Assembly: GCA_905212215.1 (NCBI GenBank)
Contig: CAJMDR010000036.1
Coordinates: 1-11,289, forward strand
Reading direction: 5' to 3'
DNA from: an uncultured Porphyromonadaceae bacterium
Lineage (GTDB): Bacteria > Bacteroidota > Bacteroidia > Bacteroidales > Muribaculaceae
DNA: 11,289 nucleotides
The translations under genes and the position numbers were made by a program. A model generated the notes under the pieces. That model was not told where the DNA came from. It was given only the letters and a program-made list of their open reading frames with translations, and ran no database searches. Numbering within the stretch: the first letter of the stretch is position 1; each line of letters opens with the position of its first letter. Shown here piece after piece: positions 1 to 7,053 of the stretch.

Positions 1-9
1 AGGCCTGAT

Positions 10-48
10 AAAAAAACAAAGCCGCTTACCCGTAAGAGTAAACGGCTT
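10..48 (-). terminator. Rho-independent terminator
   Basis: Positions 38-48 and 19-29 form an 11-bp stem on the minus strand (ten Watson-Crick pairs and one G-T), with an 8-base loop at 30-37. A run of seven T (minus strand) follows at about 17-11. It lies 14 bases past the stop of the coiled-coil gene at 63-557 and so ends the leftward transcription unit. A shorter T run at 52-56 on the plus strand means it could also stop traffic from the other side. Confidence 0.88.
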
Positions 49-62
49 AAATTTTTGCCTGA

Positions 63-557
63 TTATTTTTCTTCTTCGTCGTCCTGAATTTCATCGCCGT
101 AATATTCCTGCGGCGCTGCAAGTTTGCGGCGTTCATCGTTAACGGAATTGCGGTTATCGTTCAGGCCCTGCAGGGCAGACTGCAAATTGCCGCTTAAATA
201 TGCCAGCATATCATCGGCATATTGCAGCACATCCATTTTTACGCGCTCTGCATAAGCGTCTGCTTCTTCCTTAACTTCCTGTTCATGGCGCAGAGCCGAA
301 TTTTTAATATCTTCGGCAAAAGCCTGTGCCTGCTGCACAACTTCTTCCTGGCGTACAAGGCGTTCTGCTTCCGCCTTGGCAATGGAATATGCCTTTGCCT
401 GTTCCATCTGTTGCTGCCCGGCTTCGTATTTAGCTGCATCTTCCTTGTTGTTCCGGCAAGAGAACAGTGCCAGTGTGAGTGCCATGAAGCAGAAGCCTGC
501 GAAAAACCTGTTTTCTAATTTTGCTTGATTATTGTCGGGTATTATGATTTTTGACAT
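63..557 (-). CDS. Coiled-coil protein with predicted lipoprotein signal
   Basis: This gene encodes 164 residues. Residues about 18-33 are hydrophobic and lead into LFSC, a plausible lipobox with Cys34 as the lipidated residue, so the protein is probably membrane-anchored. From about residue 40 to 145 it is almost entirely charged helix rich in Ala, Glu, Gln and Lys, with a central stretch EVVQQAQAFAEDI and later YADDMLAYL. The tail is acidic (DDEEEK). There is no enzyme motif. It starts 36 bases after the third RCC1 gene, in the same direction, and ends just before a strong terminator, so it reads as the last gene of that operon. By memory, the helical body resembles a DivIVA/ATP-synthase-b-like coiled-coil family common in Firmicutes, while the N-terminus looks like a Bacteroidales lipoprotein signal. 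An in-frame TAA lies 15 bases upstream of the ATG at 557, which limits the start. Its function is unknown. Confidence 0.75.
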   Translation of the reverse strand: MSKIIIPDNNQAKLENRFFAGFCFMALTLALFSCRNNKEDAAKYEAGQQQMEQAKAYSIAKAEAERLVRQEEVVQQAQAFAEDIKNSALRHEQEVKEEADAYAERVKMDVLQYADDMLAYLSGNLQSALQGLNDNRNSVNDERRKLAAPQEYYGDEIQDDEEEK

Positions 558-593
558 TTACCCAAAATAACAATTATACGGGAGAATTTACAC

Positions 594-1646
594 CTATGGT
601 ATCAATTTGCCCATCACGACCAATCTGCCATTATCGGTCATATAAGTTGTAAAATTGCCTCCAGCCGACATATCTTTTGCAGTAACGGCCACAAGTATAG
701 GATACGCCGACCTGTCTACTGAGTCATTTCCAAGCTGCAGGTAATAGTTGTCGCCCCAAGTCCACAGTGTACCATCGTCTTTCAAAGCGGCTGCATGCCT
801 GGTGCCGGAAGCAATGCTTCGCACTCCTTCCATTATTTTCACAGGGCTATTCTTTGAGATAACAGTCCCGTCGCCCAACTGTCCATATTTGTTCCAACCC
901 CATGCCCATAGCGAGCCATCTTCTTTTATTGCAAAGGTGAAAGAGTTTCCGGCAAGAACATCACGTACCCCTTCCATGATTTTCACAGGCTTATTCCTGT
1001 CAATCATTGTACCGTCGCCCAACTGACCATATTTGTTCCAACCCCAAGCCCACAGGGTGCCGTCATCTTTAATGGCGACGGTATAGTTATTTCCTGCCGA
1101 TACTTGCCTTACGCCTTCCATCAGTTTTACCGGAATACAGACTTGAGCCTCTTCATATCCTCTGTCGGTCAACTCATTGAAAGCATTACTGCCCCACCCC
1201 CACAAGCTCCCGTCTTCCTTTATAGCCATGGTATGTACACTTCCGGCGGAAACCTGCCGGACACCATCCATTATCTTTACCGGAGTATTTTCAGATGTAA
1301 TTGTTGAGTCACCCAATTGGCCATACAAGTTCCATCCCCATGACCATAGCGTGCCGTCATTCTTTACCGCCACAGTGTGATTTTTGCCTGTGGAAACCTG
1401 TCTGACACCTGTCATCACCACCACAACATCCTTTATTCTGTCAATGGTGCTTCCATCACCAAGCTGACCTTGGTCATTACGTCCCATACCTGACAAAGTT
1501 CCATCGGGATGCAACATAATGACATATTCATTCCCTGCGCATAATTTCACCGCACCATTTCCCGATTGTGCATCGGCGAAAAGAGAAATTCCCATGGCAA
1601 GCATCACAACCAAAAGTGCATTTGCCATTCTACTGCATTTCATCAT
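594..1646 (-). CDS. Exported RCC1-repeat beta-propeller protein (copy A)
   Basis: This gene encodes 350 residues. An N-terminal signal peptide (Lys/Arg, then a hydrophobic stretch to about residue 24, probable cleavage near ADA-Q) has no lipobox, so the product should be periplasmic or secreted. The rest is RCC1-type repeats starting near residues 33, 81, 129, 179, 227 and 275, with a half repeat from 323. Each unit follows VRQVSAGxxHTxAIKxDGSLWxWGxNxxGQLGDGT...PVKIMEG. Six repeats plus the half repeat suggest a seven-bladed propeller. Repeat 3 is aberrant (NELTDRG in place of GQLGDG), and repeats 1, 6 and 7 are the most diverged. RCC1 propellers are protein-interaction scaffolds, and nothing indicates an enzymatic site. 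The start lies 8 bases after the stop of copy B, which implies co-transcription. No T9SS-type C-terminal domain is visible. The stop is TAG at 594-596. The partner is unknown. Confidence 0.9.
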   Translation of the reverse strand: MMKCSRMANALLVVMLAMGISLFADAQSGNGAVKLCAGNEYVIMLHPDGTLSGMGRNDQGQLGDGSTIDRIKDVVVVMTGVRQVSTGKNHTVAVKNDGTLWSWGWNLYGQLGDSTITSENTPVKIMDGVRQVSAGSVHTMAIKEDGSLWGWGSNAFNELTDRGYEEAQVCIPVKLMEGVRQVSAGNNYTVAIKDDGTLWAWGWNKYGQLGDGTMIDRNKPVKIMEGVRDVLAGNSFTFAIKEDGSLWAWGWNKYGQLGDGTVISKNSPVKIMEGVRSIASGTRHAAALKDDGTLWTWGDNYYLQLGNDSVDRSAYPILVAVTAKDMSAGGNFTTYMTDNGRLVVMGKLIP

Positions 1647-1654
1647 ATTGGACT

Positions 1655-2701
1655 TTATCTATAGGGGTTGAACTTACCGGCAAACATCAGATCGCCGCCT
1701 TCGGTGAGATATATTGTAAAGCACCATGCCGCAGAAACATCTTTCACTGCATCGGCAATCTTTACAGCGTTCAGCTTATCAATCATTGTACCGTCGCCAA
1801 GCTGCCCATAGTCATTTCTTCCCCAACTCCACAGACTGCCATCGTTTTTGATAACGAAGGTATGAGAATCTTTCGATGTTACTTTCCTCACTCCATCCAT
1901 AATCTTGACAGGCAAGATTATGTCGTTGGTTGCCCCATTGCCTATTCGTCCATTCTCATTATATCCCCACCCCCACAATGAGCCATCATTTCTAATGGCG
2001 AAAGAATGAGAAGATTCCGCTGTTATTTCACGGACTCCATCCATAATTTTCACCGGGTTAGTTCTTTGCTCCGTAGTGCCGTCGCCAAGGTCTCCGGACA
2101 TATTGCGTCCCCATCCCCACAACGAGCCATCGGTTTTTAAGACATGAGTATGGTAACCACCTCCGGAAACGGCCTTCACGCCATCCATTATCTTCACAGG
2201 AGTCAGCTGATTGGTCTTTGTGCCATCGCCAAGCTGTCCTATGCTGTTGTAACCCCATGCCCATAGGCTGCCGTCATTCTTGATTGCAAAGGTATTATAC
2301 ATGTTGGCAGAAACTGATTTCACCCCGGACATGATTTTGACAGGACTCAGCTTCTTTTTTGTTGTGCCGTCGCCAACCTGCCCATACTTGTTCCAGCCCC
2401 ATCCCCATAGCGTGCCGTCGTTCCTGATAGCGAATATTGTGTTGCCACCTGACGAGACTTGTTTCACATTCTCCAAGATTTTCGTTGGAGTCCAGTTGTC
2501 AATACCGGCACCGTCGCCTAACTCTCCCAACTTATTACTTCCCCAGGCCCACAACGAACCATCCTTCTTCAACACCATGACATAATCGCCACCGGCTTCT
2601 ACGTTCTGATACCCACCCACCTTTTGCGCCATGAGCGGCATAGACGTTACAATGGCCAGCAATACGGCAATAATAGATTTTATCATGTTAACTGTCTTCA
2701 T
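1655..2701 (-). CDS. Exported RCC1-repeat beta-propeller protein (copy B)
   Basis: The frame opens at 2734, but I prefer the ATG at 2701. It gives MKTVNMIKS followed by a clean hydrophobic core ending near MAQ, and a length of 348 residues that matches its paralogues (350 and 349). The 11 residues from the upstream ATG are polar and would spoil the signal peptide. A third possible ATG is at 2686. The mature part has six repeats of about 48 residues and a final half repeat, with the motifs FAIKNDGSLWxWGxN, GQLGDGT and PVKIMDGV. Repeat 5 has GRIGNGA instead of GQLGDGT. No lipobox, T9SS tail or catalytic motif is visible. It is the middle gene of three adjacent paralogues. A 20-base stretch at 1780-1799 is identical to one in copy A, pointing to a recent common origin or exchange. 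It is probably periplasmic or secreted, and its ligand is unknown. Confidence 0.9.
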   Translation of the reverse strand: MKTVNMIKSIIAVLLAIVTSMPLMAQKVGGYQNVEAGGDYVMVLKKDGSLWAWGSNKLGELGDGAGIDNWTPTKILENVKQVSSGGNTIFAIRNDGTLWGWGWNKYGQVGDGTTKKKLSPVKIMSGVKSVSANMYNTFAIKNDGSLWAWGYNSIGQLGDGTKTNQLTPVKIMDGVKAVSGGGYHTHVLKTDGSLWGWGRNMSGDLGDGTTEQRTNPVKIMDGVREITAESSHSFAIRNDGSLWGWGYNENGRIGNGATNDIILPVKIMDGVRKVTSKDSHTFVIKNDGSLWSWGRNDYGQLGDGTMIDKLNAVKIADAVKDVSAAWCFTIYLTEGGDLMFAGKFNPYR

Positions 2702-2749
2702 TTTTTCGTCATCAGCGATAATGCAGTTTCTCATAAAACTACGGATTTA

Positions 2750-3799
2750 TTATCTCCTTATGTCACCCATAATCATCAGGTCACCATTCTCAGTGATGTA
2801 AATGGTGCAATAATCTCCCGCGGCCACATCTTTCACACCATCGGCAATCTTGACCGGCGACAGGCGGTCTTCTCTCGTGCCGTCGCCAAGTTGCCCATAA
2901 GTGTTATATCCCCATCCCCACAGGCTGCCATCGTTCTTTATGGCGAAAGTGTGAGAGCCACCCGCCGACACTACTTTCACGCCATCCATTATCTTCACAG
3001 GTTTAACTCTATCGCTGTGCGTTCCGTCGCCAAGCTGTCCGCATTCATTGAATCCCCAGCTCCAGAGGCTTCCGTCATTCTTGATGGCAAAAACAGCACT
3101 CTTTCCTGCCGCAACTTTACTCATACCATCCATTATTTTCACAGGAATCAGGCTTTCAGTTCTCGAGCCGTCGCCCAGCTGACCTTTATCGTTTCTACCC
3201 CAACTCCACAGTGTTCCGTCGTTCTTGATGGCGTAAGTGTTATGCCTACCTGCTGACACCATTTTCACCCCATCCATTATCTTTACGGGAGAATACCTGT
3301 CAATACGGGTACCGTCGCCAAGCTGTCCTAATTTATTCCAACCCCATCCCCACAACGAACCATCCAACAATATGGCAAAAGAATGTTGAAAACCGGCAGA
3401 CACATAGGCTACTCTTCCCAATAACTTTACCGGTATATTTTTTGAAGTATTGGCGCCTACGGTTCCGTCGCCAATCTGTCCGAACTCATTCTGACCCCAT
3501 CCCCAGAGACGGCTGCGTCTGTCTATGGCGAAAGCATGATAAGGACCGGCGGAAAAATGGGAGACAGCTTCCATTATTCTGACAGGCTTGTCTCTGTTCG
3601 TCCATGTACTGTCGGCCAGTTGCCCCGCGAAGTTGGAACCCCAACCCCACAGGGAACCGTCATGTTTCAGTACGAGCACATATCCATGCCCGGCCTCAAC
3701 AGCCATATAACCGCCTGTCTTTTCAGCGTTAACAGGAAGGATGCCCATGATAGAAGCACCAAGGATTATGAGCGGAATCAGAAAAGGTCGGGCGTTCAT
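2750..3799 (-). CDS. Exported RCC1-repeat beta-propeller protein (copy C)
   Basis: This is the first gene of the leftward operon and encodes 349 residues. A signal peptide of about 25 residues ends near PVNA-EK. Six full RCC1 repeats and one half repeat follow. The second repeat is longer (about 51 residues, with an insert around TVGANTSKN) and lacks the KNDGS element, having DRRSR instead. Repeats 3 to 6 are close to consensus (SAGxxHTFAIKNDGSLWxWGxNxxGQLGDGT). The last half repeat ends IYITENGDLMIMG, matching the ends of copies A and B, so all three close their propeller in the same way. The gene lies about 110 bases downstream of a perfect TAnnTTTG box. Inference: a seven-bladed surface or periplasmic binding protein. 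An enzymatic role cannot be supported. Confidence 0.9.
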   Translation of the reverse strand: MNARPFLIPLIILGASIMGILPVNAEKTGGYMAVEAGHGYVLVLKHDGSLWGWGSNFAGQLADSTWTNRDKPVRIMEAVSHFSAGPYHAFAIDRRSRLWGWGQNEFGQIGDGTVGANTSKNIPVKLLGRVAYVSAGFQHSFAILLDGSLWGWGWNKLGQLGDGTRIDRYSPVKIMDGVKMVSAGRHNTYAIKNDGTLWSWGRNDKGQLGDGSRTESLIPVKIMDGMSKVAAGKSAVFAIKNDGSLWSWGFNECGQLGDGTHSDRVKPVKIMDGVKVVSAGGSHTFAIKNDGSLWGWGYNTYGQLGDGTREDRLSPVKIADGVKDVAAGDYCTIYITENGDLMIMGDIRR

Positions 3800-4031
3800 A
3801 ATGAAATTGATTTACCGGGTTGTGTTATTTTAGTGAAAAATTAGCGGCTTCATGACATCCAGGTATCATCAGTTCCATGACATTCCGAAGCCAATATCGT
3901 TTCACTTTGCAAATATAGTAAAAATCAGCCACAATTCACCTCTTCCATTTATGAACTTACCGGGAAAACCACACCAACCCCCTGTTATATCATTTAAGAG
4001 TGGATTCCAGATGAGTCCGTATGGATGTTGA
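3800..4031. other. Divergent intergenic region between RCC1 operon and hflX
   Basis: No gene is seen here. It holds the leader and promoter of the leftward RCC1 operon. Within the leader a 10-base element recurs with one or two changes at 3851-3860 and 3876-3885 (CATGACATCC and CATGACATTC, 25 bases apart). This could be an operator or chance. I see no hairpin with a T run, so no terminator is called. Confidence 0.5.
3910..3917 (-). promoter_or_regulatory. Bacteroidota -7 box for the RCC1 operon
   Basis: The minus strand reads TATATTTG, a perfect TAnnTTTG element about 110 bases before the copy C start. A TTG at 3934-3932 is 14 bases further upstream, shorter than the usual spacing, so the -33 element is weak or absent. 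The predicted transcript start is near 3903, leaving a leader of about 100 bases. Confidence 0.6.
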
Positions 4032-4063
4032 TTTGTTTATATTGCAGAATTTTATTAACTTTG
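4032..4063 (+). promoter_or_regulatory. Bacteroidota promoter for hflX
   Basis: TTTG at 4032-4035, a 20-base spacer, then TAACTTTG at 4056-4063 match the TTTG / TAnnTTTG consensus. The ATG of hflX is only 8 bases past the -7 box, so the transcript should begin at, or a few bases before, the start codon. Confidence 0.75.
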
Positions 4064-4071
4064 TAGTTGAA

Positions 4072-5313
4072 ATGAGCAAGGAAAAAGAAAGCATACCCGT
4101 GGCTACGGAAGAACAGGAGAAATGCGTTCTGGTAGGACTGATAACACCCCGTCAGAGCGAGGCGAAAAGCCTTGAATATCTGGATGAACTGGCATTTCTC
4201 GCCGATACAGCGGGGGCGGAGTCTGTGAAACGTTTCACACAACGTGTGGAATACCCTAATCCACGCACCTACGTTGGTAAAGGAAAGCTGGAGGAGATAA
4301 AGGCTTATGTGGAAGAAAATGAGATAGGACTGGTAATCTTCGATGACGAACTTAGCCCGAAACAGGTGGCCAACATAGAAAAGGAACTGTCGGTGAAGGT
4401 GCTGGACCGCACTTCGCTCATTCTCGACATTTTCGCCAAACGTGCTCAGACGGCAACGGCTCGTACTCAGGTGGAATTAGCGCAATATCAGTATCTGCTA
4501 CCACGTCTGACACGAATGTGGACGCACCTTGAGCGTCAGCGTGGCGGCATTGGCATGCGTGGTCCCGGCGAGACGCAGATAGAGACCGACCGCCGTATAA
4601 TCCTTGACCGCATAAGCCGTCTCAAAGCCCAGCTCGCCGACATCGACAAGCAGAAGGACATTCAGCGCAAGAACCGCGGCAAGCTGACGAGAGTGGCCTT
4701 GGTGGGCTATACCAACGCAGGCAAGAGCACACTGATGAATCTGCTCAGCAAAAGCAGTGTGTTCGCAGAGAACAAGCTCTTCGCCACTCTCGACACTACG
4801 GTGCGCAAAGTGGTGATAGAGAACCTTCCTTTCCTGCTCAGCGACACGGTAGGTTTCATCCGCAAGTTGCCGACACACCTTGTGAACAGCTTCAAATCTA
4901 CGCTCGACGAGGTGAGGGAGGCGGACATCCTCCTTCATGTGGTAGACATCAGCCATCCCGGTTTCGAGGAGCAGATAGAAGTGGTGAACAAAACGTTGGC
5001 CGATATCTGCGGAGACCAGAGCAAACCCATGATTCTTGTGTTCAACAAGACTGATGCTTTCACCTATACTCCGAAAGATGAGGATGACCTTACTGAGATG
5101 AAGGCGGAGAACAGATCACTCGACGACCTCAAGAAAACCTGGATGAGCAAGATGGCTCCTGACTGTGTCTTTATCTCGGCTAAAGAGCGCAATAACGTAG
5201 AGGAACTCAAGCAACTCATCTACGACAAGGCTCGTCAGGTACACGCCGAGCGATTTCCATACAATGACTTTCTTTACGAGAAATATGAAGATGAAACAGG
5301 CGGGAATAGTTGA
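4072..5313 (+). CDS. hflX: Ribosome-associated GTPase HflX
   Basis: HflX is a GTPase that binds the 50S subunit and splits stalled or hibernating 70S ribosomes under stress; it acts in the cytosol. From the ATG at 4072 the product has 413 residues. The HflX N-terminal domain comes first (VGLIT, YVGKGKLEEI, IFDDELSP). Next is the family signature RGPGETQIE at residues 163-171, then a helical linker. The G domain has G1 GYTNAGKS at 212-219, G3 DTVGF at 258-262, G4 NKTD at 325-328 and a G5-like SAK at 369-371. All nucleotide-binding motifs are intact and the length is normal. The frame stays open upstream to an ATG at 4021, but that stretch contains the promoter and reads as non-homologous sequence, so 4072 is chosen. 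The 3' end overlaps the next gene, suggesting translational coupling. Confidence 0.97.
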   Translation: MSKEKESIPVATEEQEKCVLVGLITPRQSEAKSLEYLDELAFLADTAGAESVKRFTQRVEYPNPRTYVGKGKLEEIKAYVEENEIGLVIFDDELSPKQVANIEKELSVKVLDRTSLILDIFAKRAQTATARTQVELAQYQYLLPRLTRMWTHLERQRGGIGMRGPGETQIETDRRIILDRISRLKAQLADIDKQKDIQRKNRGKLTRVALVGYTNAGKSTLMNLLSKSSVFAENKLFATLDTTVRKVVIENLPFLLSDTVGFIRKLPTHLVNSFKSTLDEVREADILLHVVDISHPGFEEQIEVVNKTLADICGDQSKPMILVFNKTDAFTYTPKDEDDLTEMKAENRSLDDLKKTWMSKMAPDCVFISAKERNNVEELKQLIYDKARQVHAERFPYNDFLYEKYEDETGGNS

Positions 5314-7003
5314 GATATACGAGCTGAAACGCCGTGGGTGCGAGGCTGAAGACTGGAGCAAAATCATAGTTTCTGATACCTTTGACCCATGCCGCGTGAA
5401 GAATGTGCATTTCATCGGCAAGGTGACGTTAGACGCTGTAAAAGAACTCAGCAATGCCATCATAGAAGATTGCCGCCTGAGCGATGGCTGCGTGGTGCGG
5501 AATGTGCAAGGCTATCTGAAAGGTCTTGACATAGGTCGCGACGTCACCATCATCGATGCAGGGAGCATAGAGATGGAACCTGAGGCAGCCTGCGGCTTCG
5601 GCACCGAGGTATCGGTGCTTGACGAAACAGGCGGTCGACCAGTATATCTCTATCCGGGACTTTCAGCGCAGACAGCCGCCTTAAGTTCACTTATGCCCCG
5701 CTGGAACGCGGAGATTCTCAAGCCTCTGCTGGAGGAGAAATGGGAGAAGAAGCCTTTCAGCACCGACATAGCCGAGGGAGCCGTCATCACCAGTTGTCGC
5801 GAGATAAAGAATGTCCTTATTGGTCGGGAGGTAAAGGTAGAGGGCGCTTTCCGGCTGCATGACGGTGCCATAATCAACAACGCCGCCTCCGGCAAAGGCT
5901 TAGCCTACGTGGGTCTTGGAGTGGACGCCGAGAATTTCATTGTAGAAGACGGATATGTAGGCGGAGGAGCATTGCTGCGCAACGTCTATGTAGGTCAGGG
6001 AGCGAGCCTTGACAAGGGCTTCACCGCCCATGATTCTCTGTTCTTCGCCAACAGCGCCATGGAGAACGGCGAGGCCTGTGCGGTGCTTGCGGCGCCATAT
6101 ACCGTGAGCATGCACAAAAGCACTCTGCTCATAGGCATGCGCACCTCGTTCATGAACGCCGGTTCAGCCACAAATTTCTCCAACCACCGCTACAAGCTCG
6201 GTCCTGTGCATTGGGGAGTGCTGGATCGTGGCGTGAAGACCGCTTCGGGGGCATACATCATGTGGGGAGGCCGCATAGGTGCTTTCTCGCTGGTTATGGG
6301 AAGTCATAAATATCATCCTGATATTTCGATGTTCCCCTATTCATACCTCTTCGGCGACGAAGCAGGCCACACCACGGCTGTTCCGGGTGTGATGCTGCGT
6401 AGCTGCGGCTTGCAACGCGACGCTCATAAGTGGCCCATCCGCGACAAACGCCTGAAACGGAAGATGCCGTTGCATGATAATGTCTGTTACGATGTCCTGA
6501 ATCCGGCCACCGTGCAGACCATGCTGCGCGCCATACCACTACTTCGTGAACTGGCACATGCCGAGCCTGATGCCCATGGATTCGTACACCATGGCGCGGT
6601 GAAGCTGAAACCGGGAGCCGCCATAAAGGGCATGAGGCTCTATTCTTTAGCCATTACGAGCTACCTTTACAGCAGAAGCCATGAGGAAGGATATGCCGAG
6701 GCAGACCCGGAGAATGCACCGGAAGAATGGATAGACCTTGCCGGACAGATAGTGCCCCGCACAGTAGTACAGAAGGTTCTCGATCCTGACAATGAGGAAC
6801 TGCCGACAGCAATACTAAGCCGCGCATTCGCCGAATACAAGCCTCTTGAACTCGCCTGGGCCAAGAAGCTTGCGCAGGGAAAATGGTTCGACTATATGAA
6901 AACGGCACCTCAGGCCGTTGTGGAACTGGAATCGCTCATAGAACAGGACCGCGAAGCATATAAGAAGAGCCTTGCCGAGGAATTGGAAACAGCCTCGTTC
7001 TAA
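5285..7003 (+). CDS. DUF4954 family protein
   Basis: I recognise this as the Bacteroidota DUF4954 family, whose function is not established. The N-terminal block GCEAEDWSKIIV...DPCRVKNVHFIG and the signature NAGSATNFSNH (near residue 290), followed by GPVHWG and KTASGAY, match family members I recall. Residues about 50-360 contain many short alternating units (NVLIGREVKVEG, NVYVGQGASLDKG) like a left-handed beta-helix of hexapeptide-type transferases. This suggests a sugar-nucleotide or acyltransferase relative, but that is inference. The C-terminal 180 residues are mainly helical. At 572 residues it is shorter than the roughly 650 I recall for Bacteroides members. The start is ATG 5285 or 5291; both overlap hflX by 20-30 bases. 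A farther ATG at 5264 would lengthen the overlap and is less likely. There is no signal peptide, so the protein is cytosolic. Confidence 0.9.
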   Translation: MKMKQAGIVEIYELKRRGCEAEDWSKIIVSDTFDPCRVKNVHFIGKVTLDAVKELSNAIIEDCRLSDGCVVRNVQGYLKGLDIGRDVTIIDAGSIEMEPEAACGFGTEVSVLDETGGRPVYLYPGLSAQTAALSSLMPRWNAEILKPLLEEKWEKKPFSTDIAEGAVITSCREIKNVLIGREVKVEGAFRLHDGAIINNAASGKGLAYVGLGVDAENFIVEDGYVGGGALLRNVYVGQGASLDKGFTAHDSLFFANSAMENGEACAVLAAPYTVSMHKSTLLIGMRTSFMNAGSATNFSNHRYKLGPVHWGVLDRGVKTASGAYIMWGGRIGAFSLVMGSHKYHPDISMFPYSYLFGDEAGHTTAVPGVMLRSCGLQRDAHKWPIRDKRLKRKMPLHDNVCYDVLNPATVQTMLRAIPLLRELAHAEPDAHGFVHHGAVKLKPGAAIKGMRLYSLAITSYLYSRSHEEGYAEADPENAPEEWIDLAGQIVPRTVVQKVLDPDNEELPTAILSRAFAEYKPLELAWAKKLAQGKWFDYMKTAPQAVVELESLIEQDREAYKKSLAEELETASF

Positions 7004-7053
7004 TCGGGTTTTAGACATCTGAATACTAATAACTATTCTAAAATATCCACAAC

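Noticed and set aside
565..600. TATAAT on the minus strand before the coiled-coil gene as a sigma-70 promoter
   Set aside because: No suitable -35 element at normal spacing, and Bacteroidota use a different consensus; it could matter only if this end of the window is foreign DNA.
2702..2734. Upstream ATG extending RCC1 copy B by 11 residues
   Set aside because: The polar, acidic extension would disrupt the signal peptide, and the shorter form matches the paralogue lengths.
748..3256. Several long open frames on the plus strand across the RCC1 genes
   Set aside because: They are mirror images of repeat coding sequence and mirror the same repeat period; no independent start signals or protein-like composition.
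594..3799. Regular repeats with about 144-base period, possible CRISPR or DNA satellite
   Set aside because: The period equals one protein repeat, there are no unique spacers of constant size, and the reading frames are intact throughout.
4021..4071. Upstream ATG extending HflX by 17 residues
   Set aside because: The stretch contains a full TTTG-N20-TAnnTTTG promoter and encodes sequence unlike HflX N-termini.
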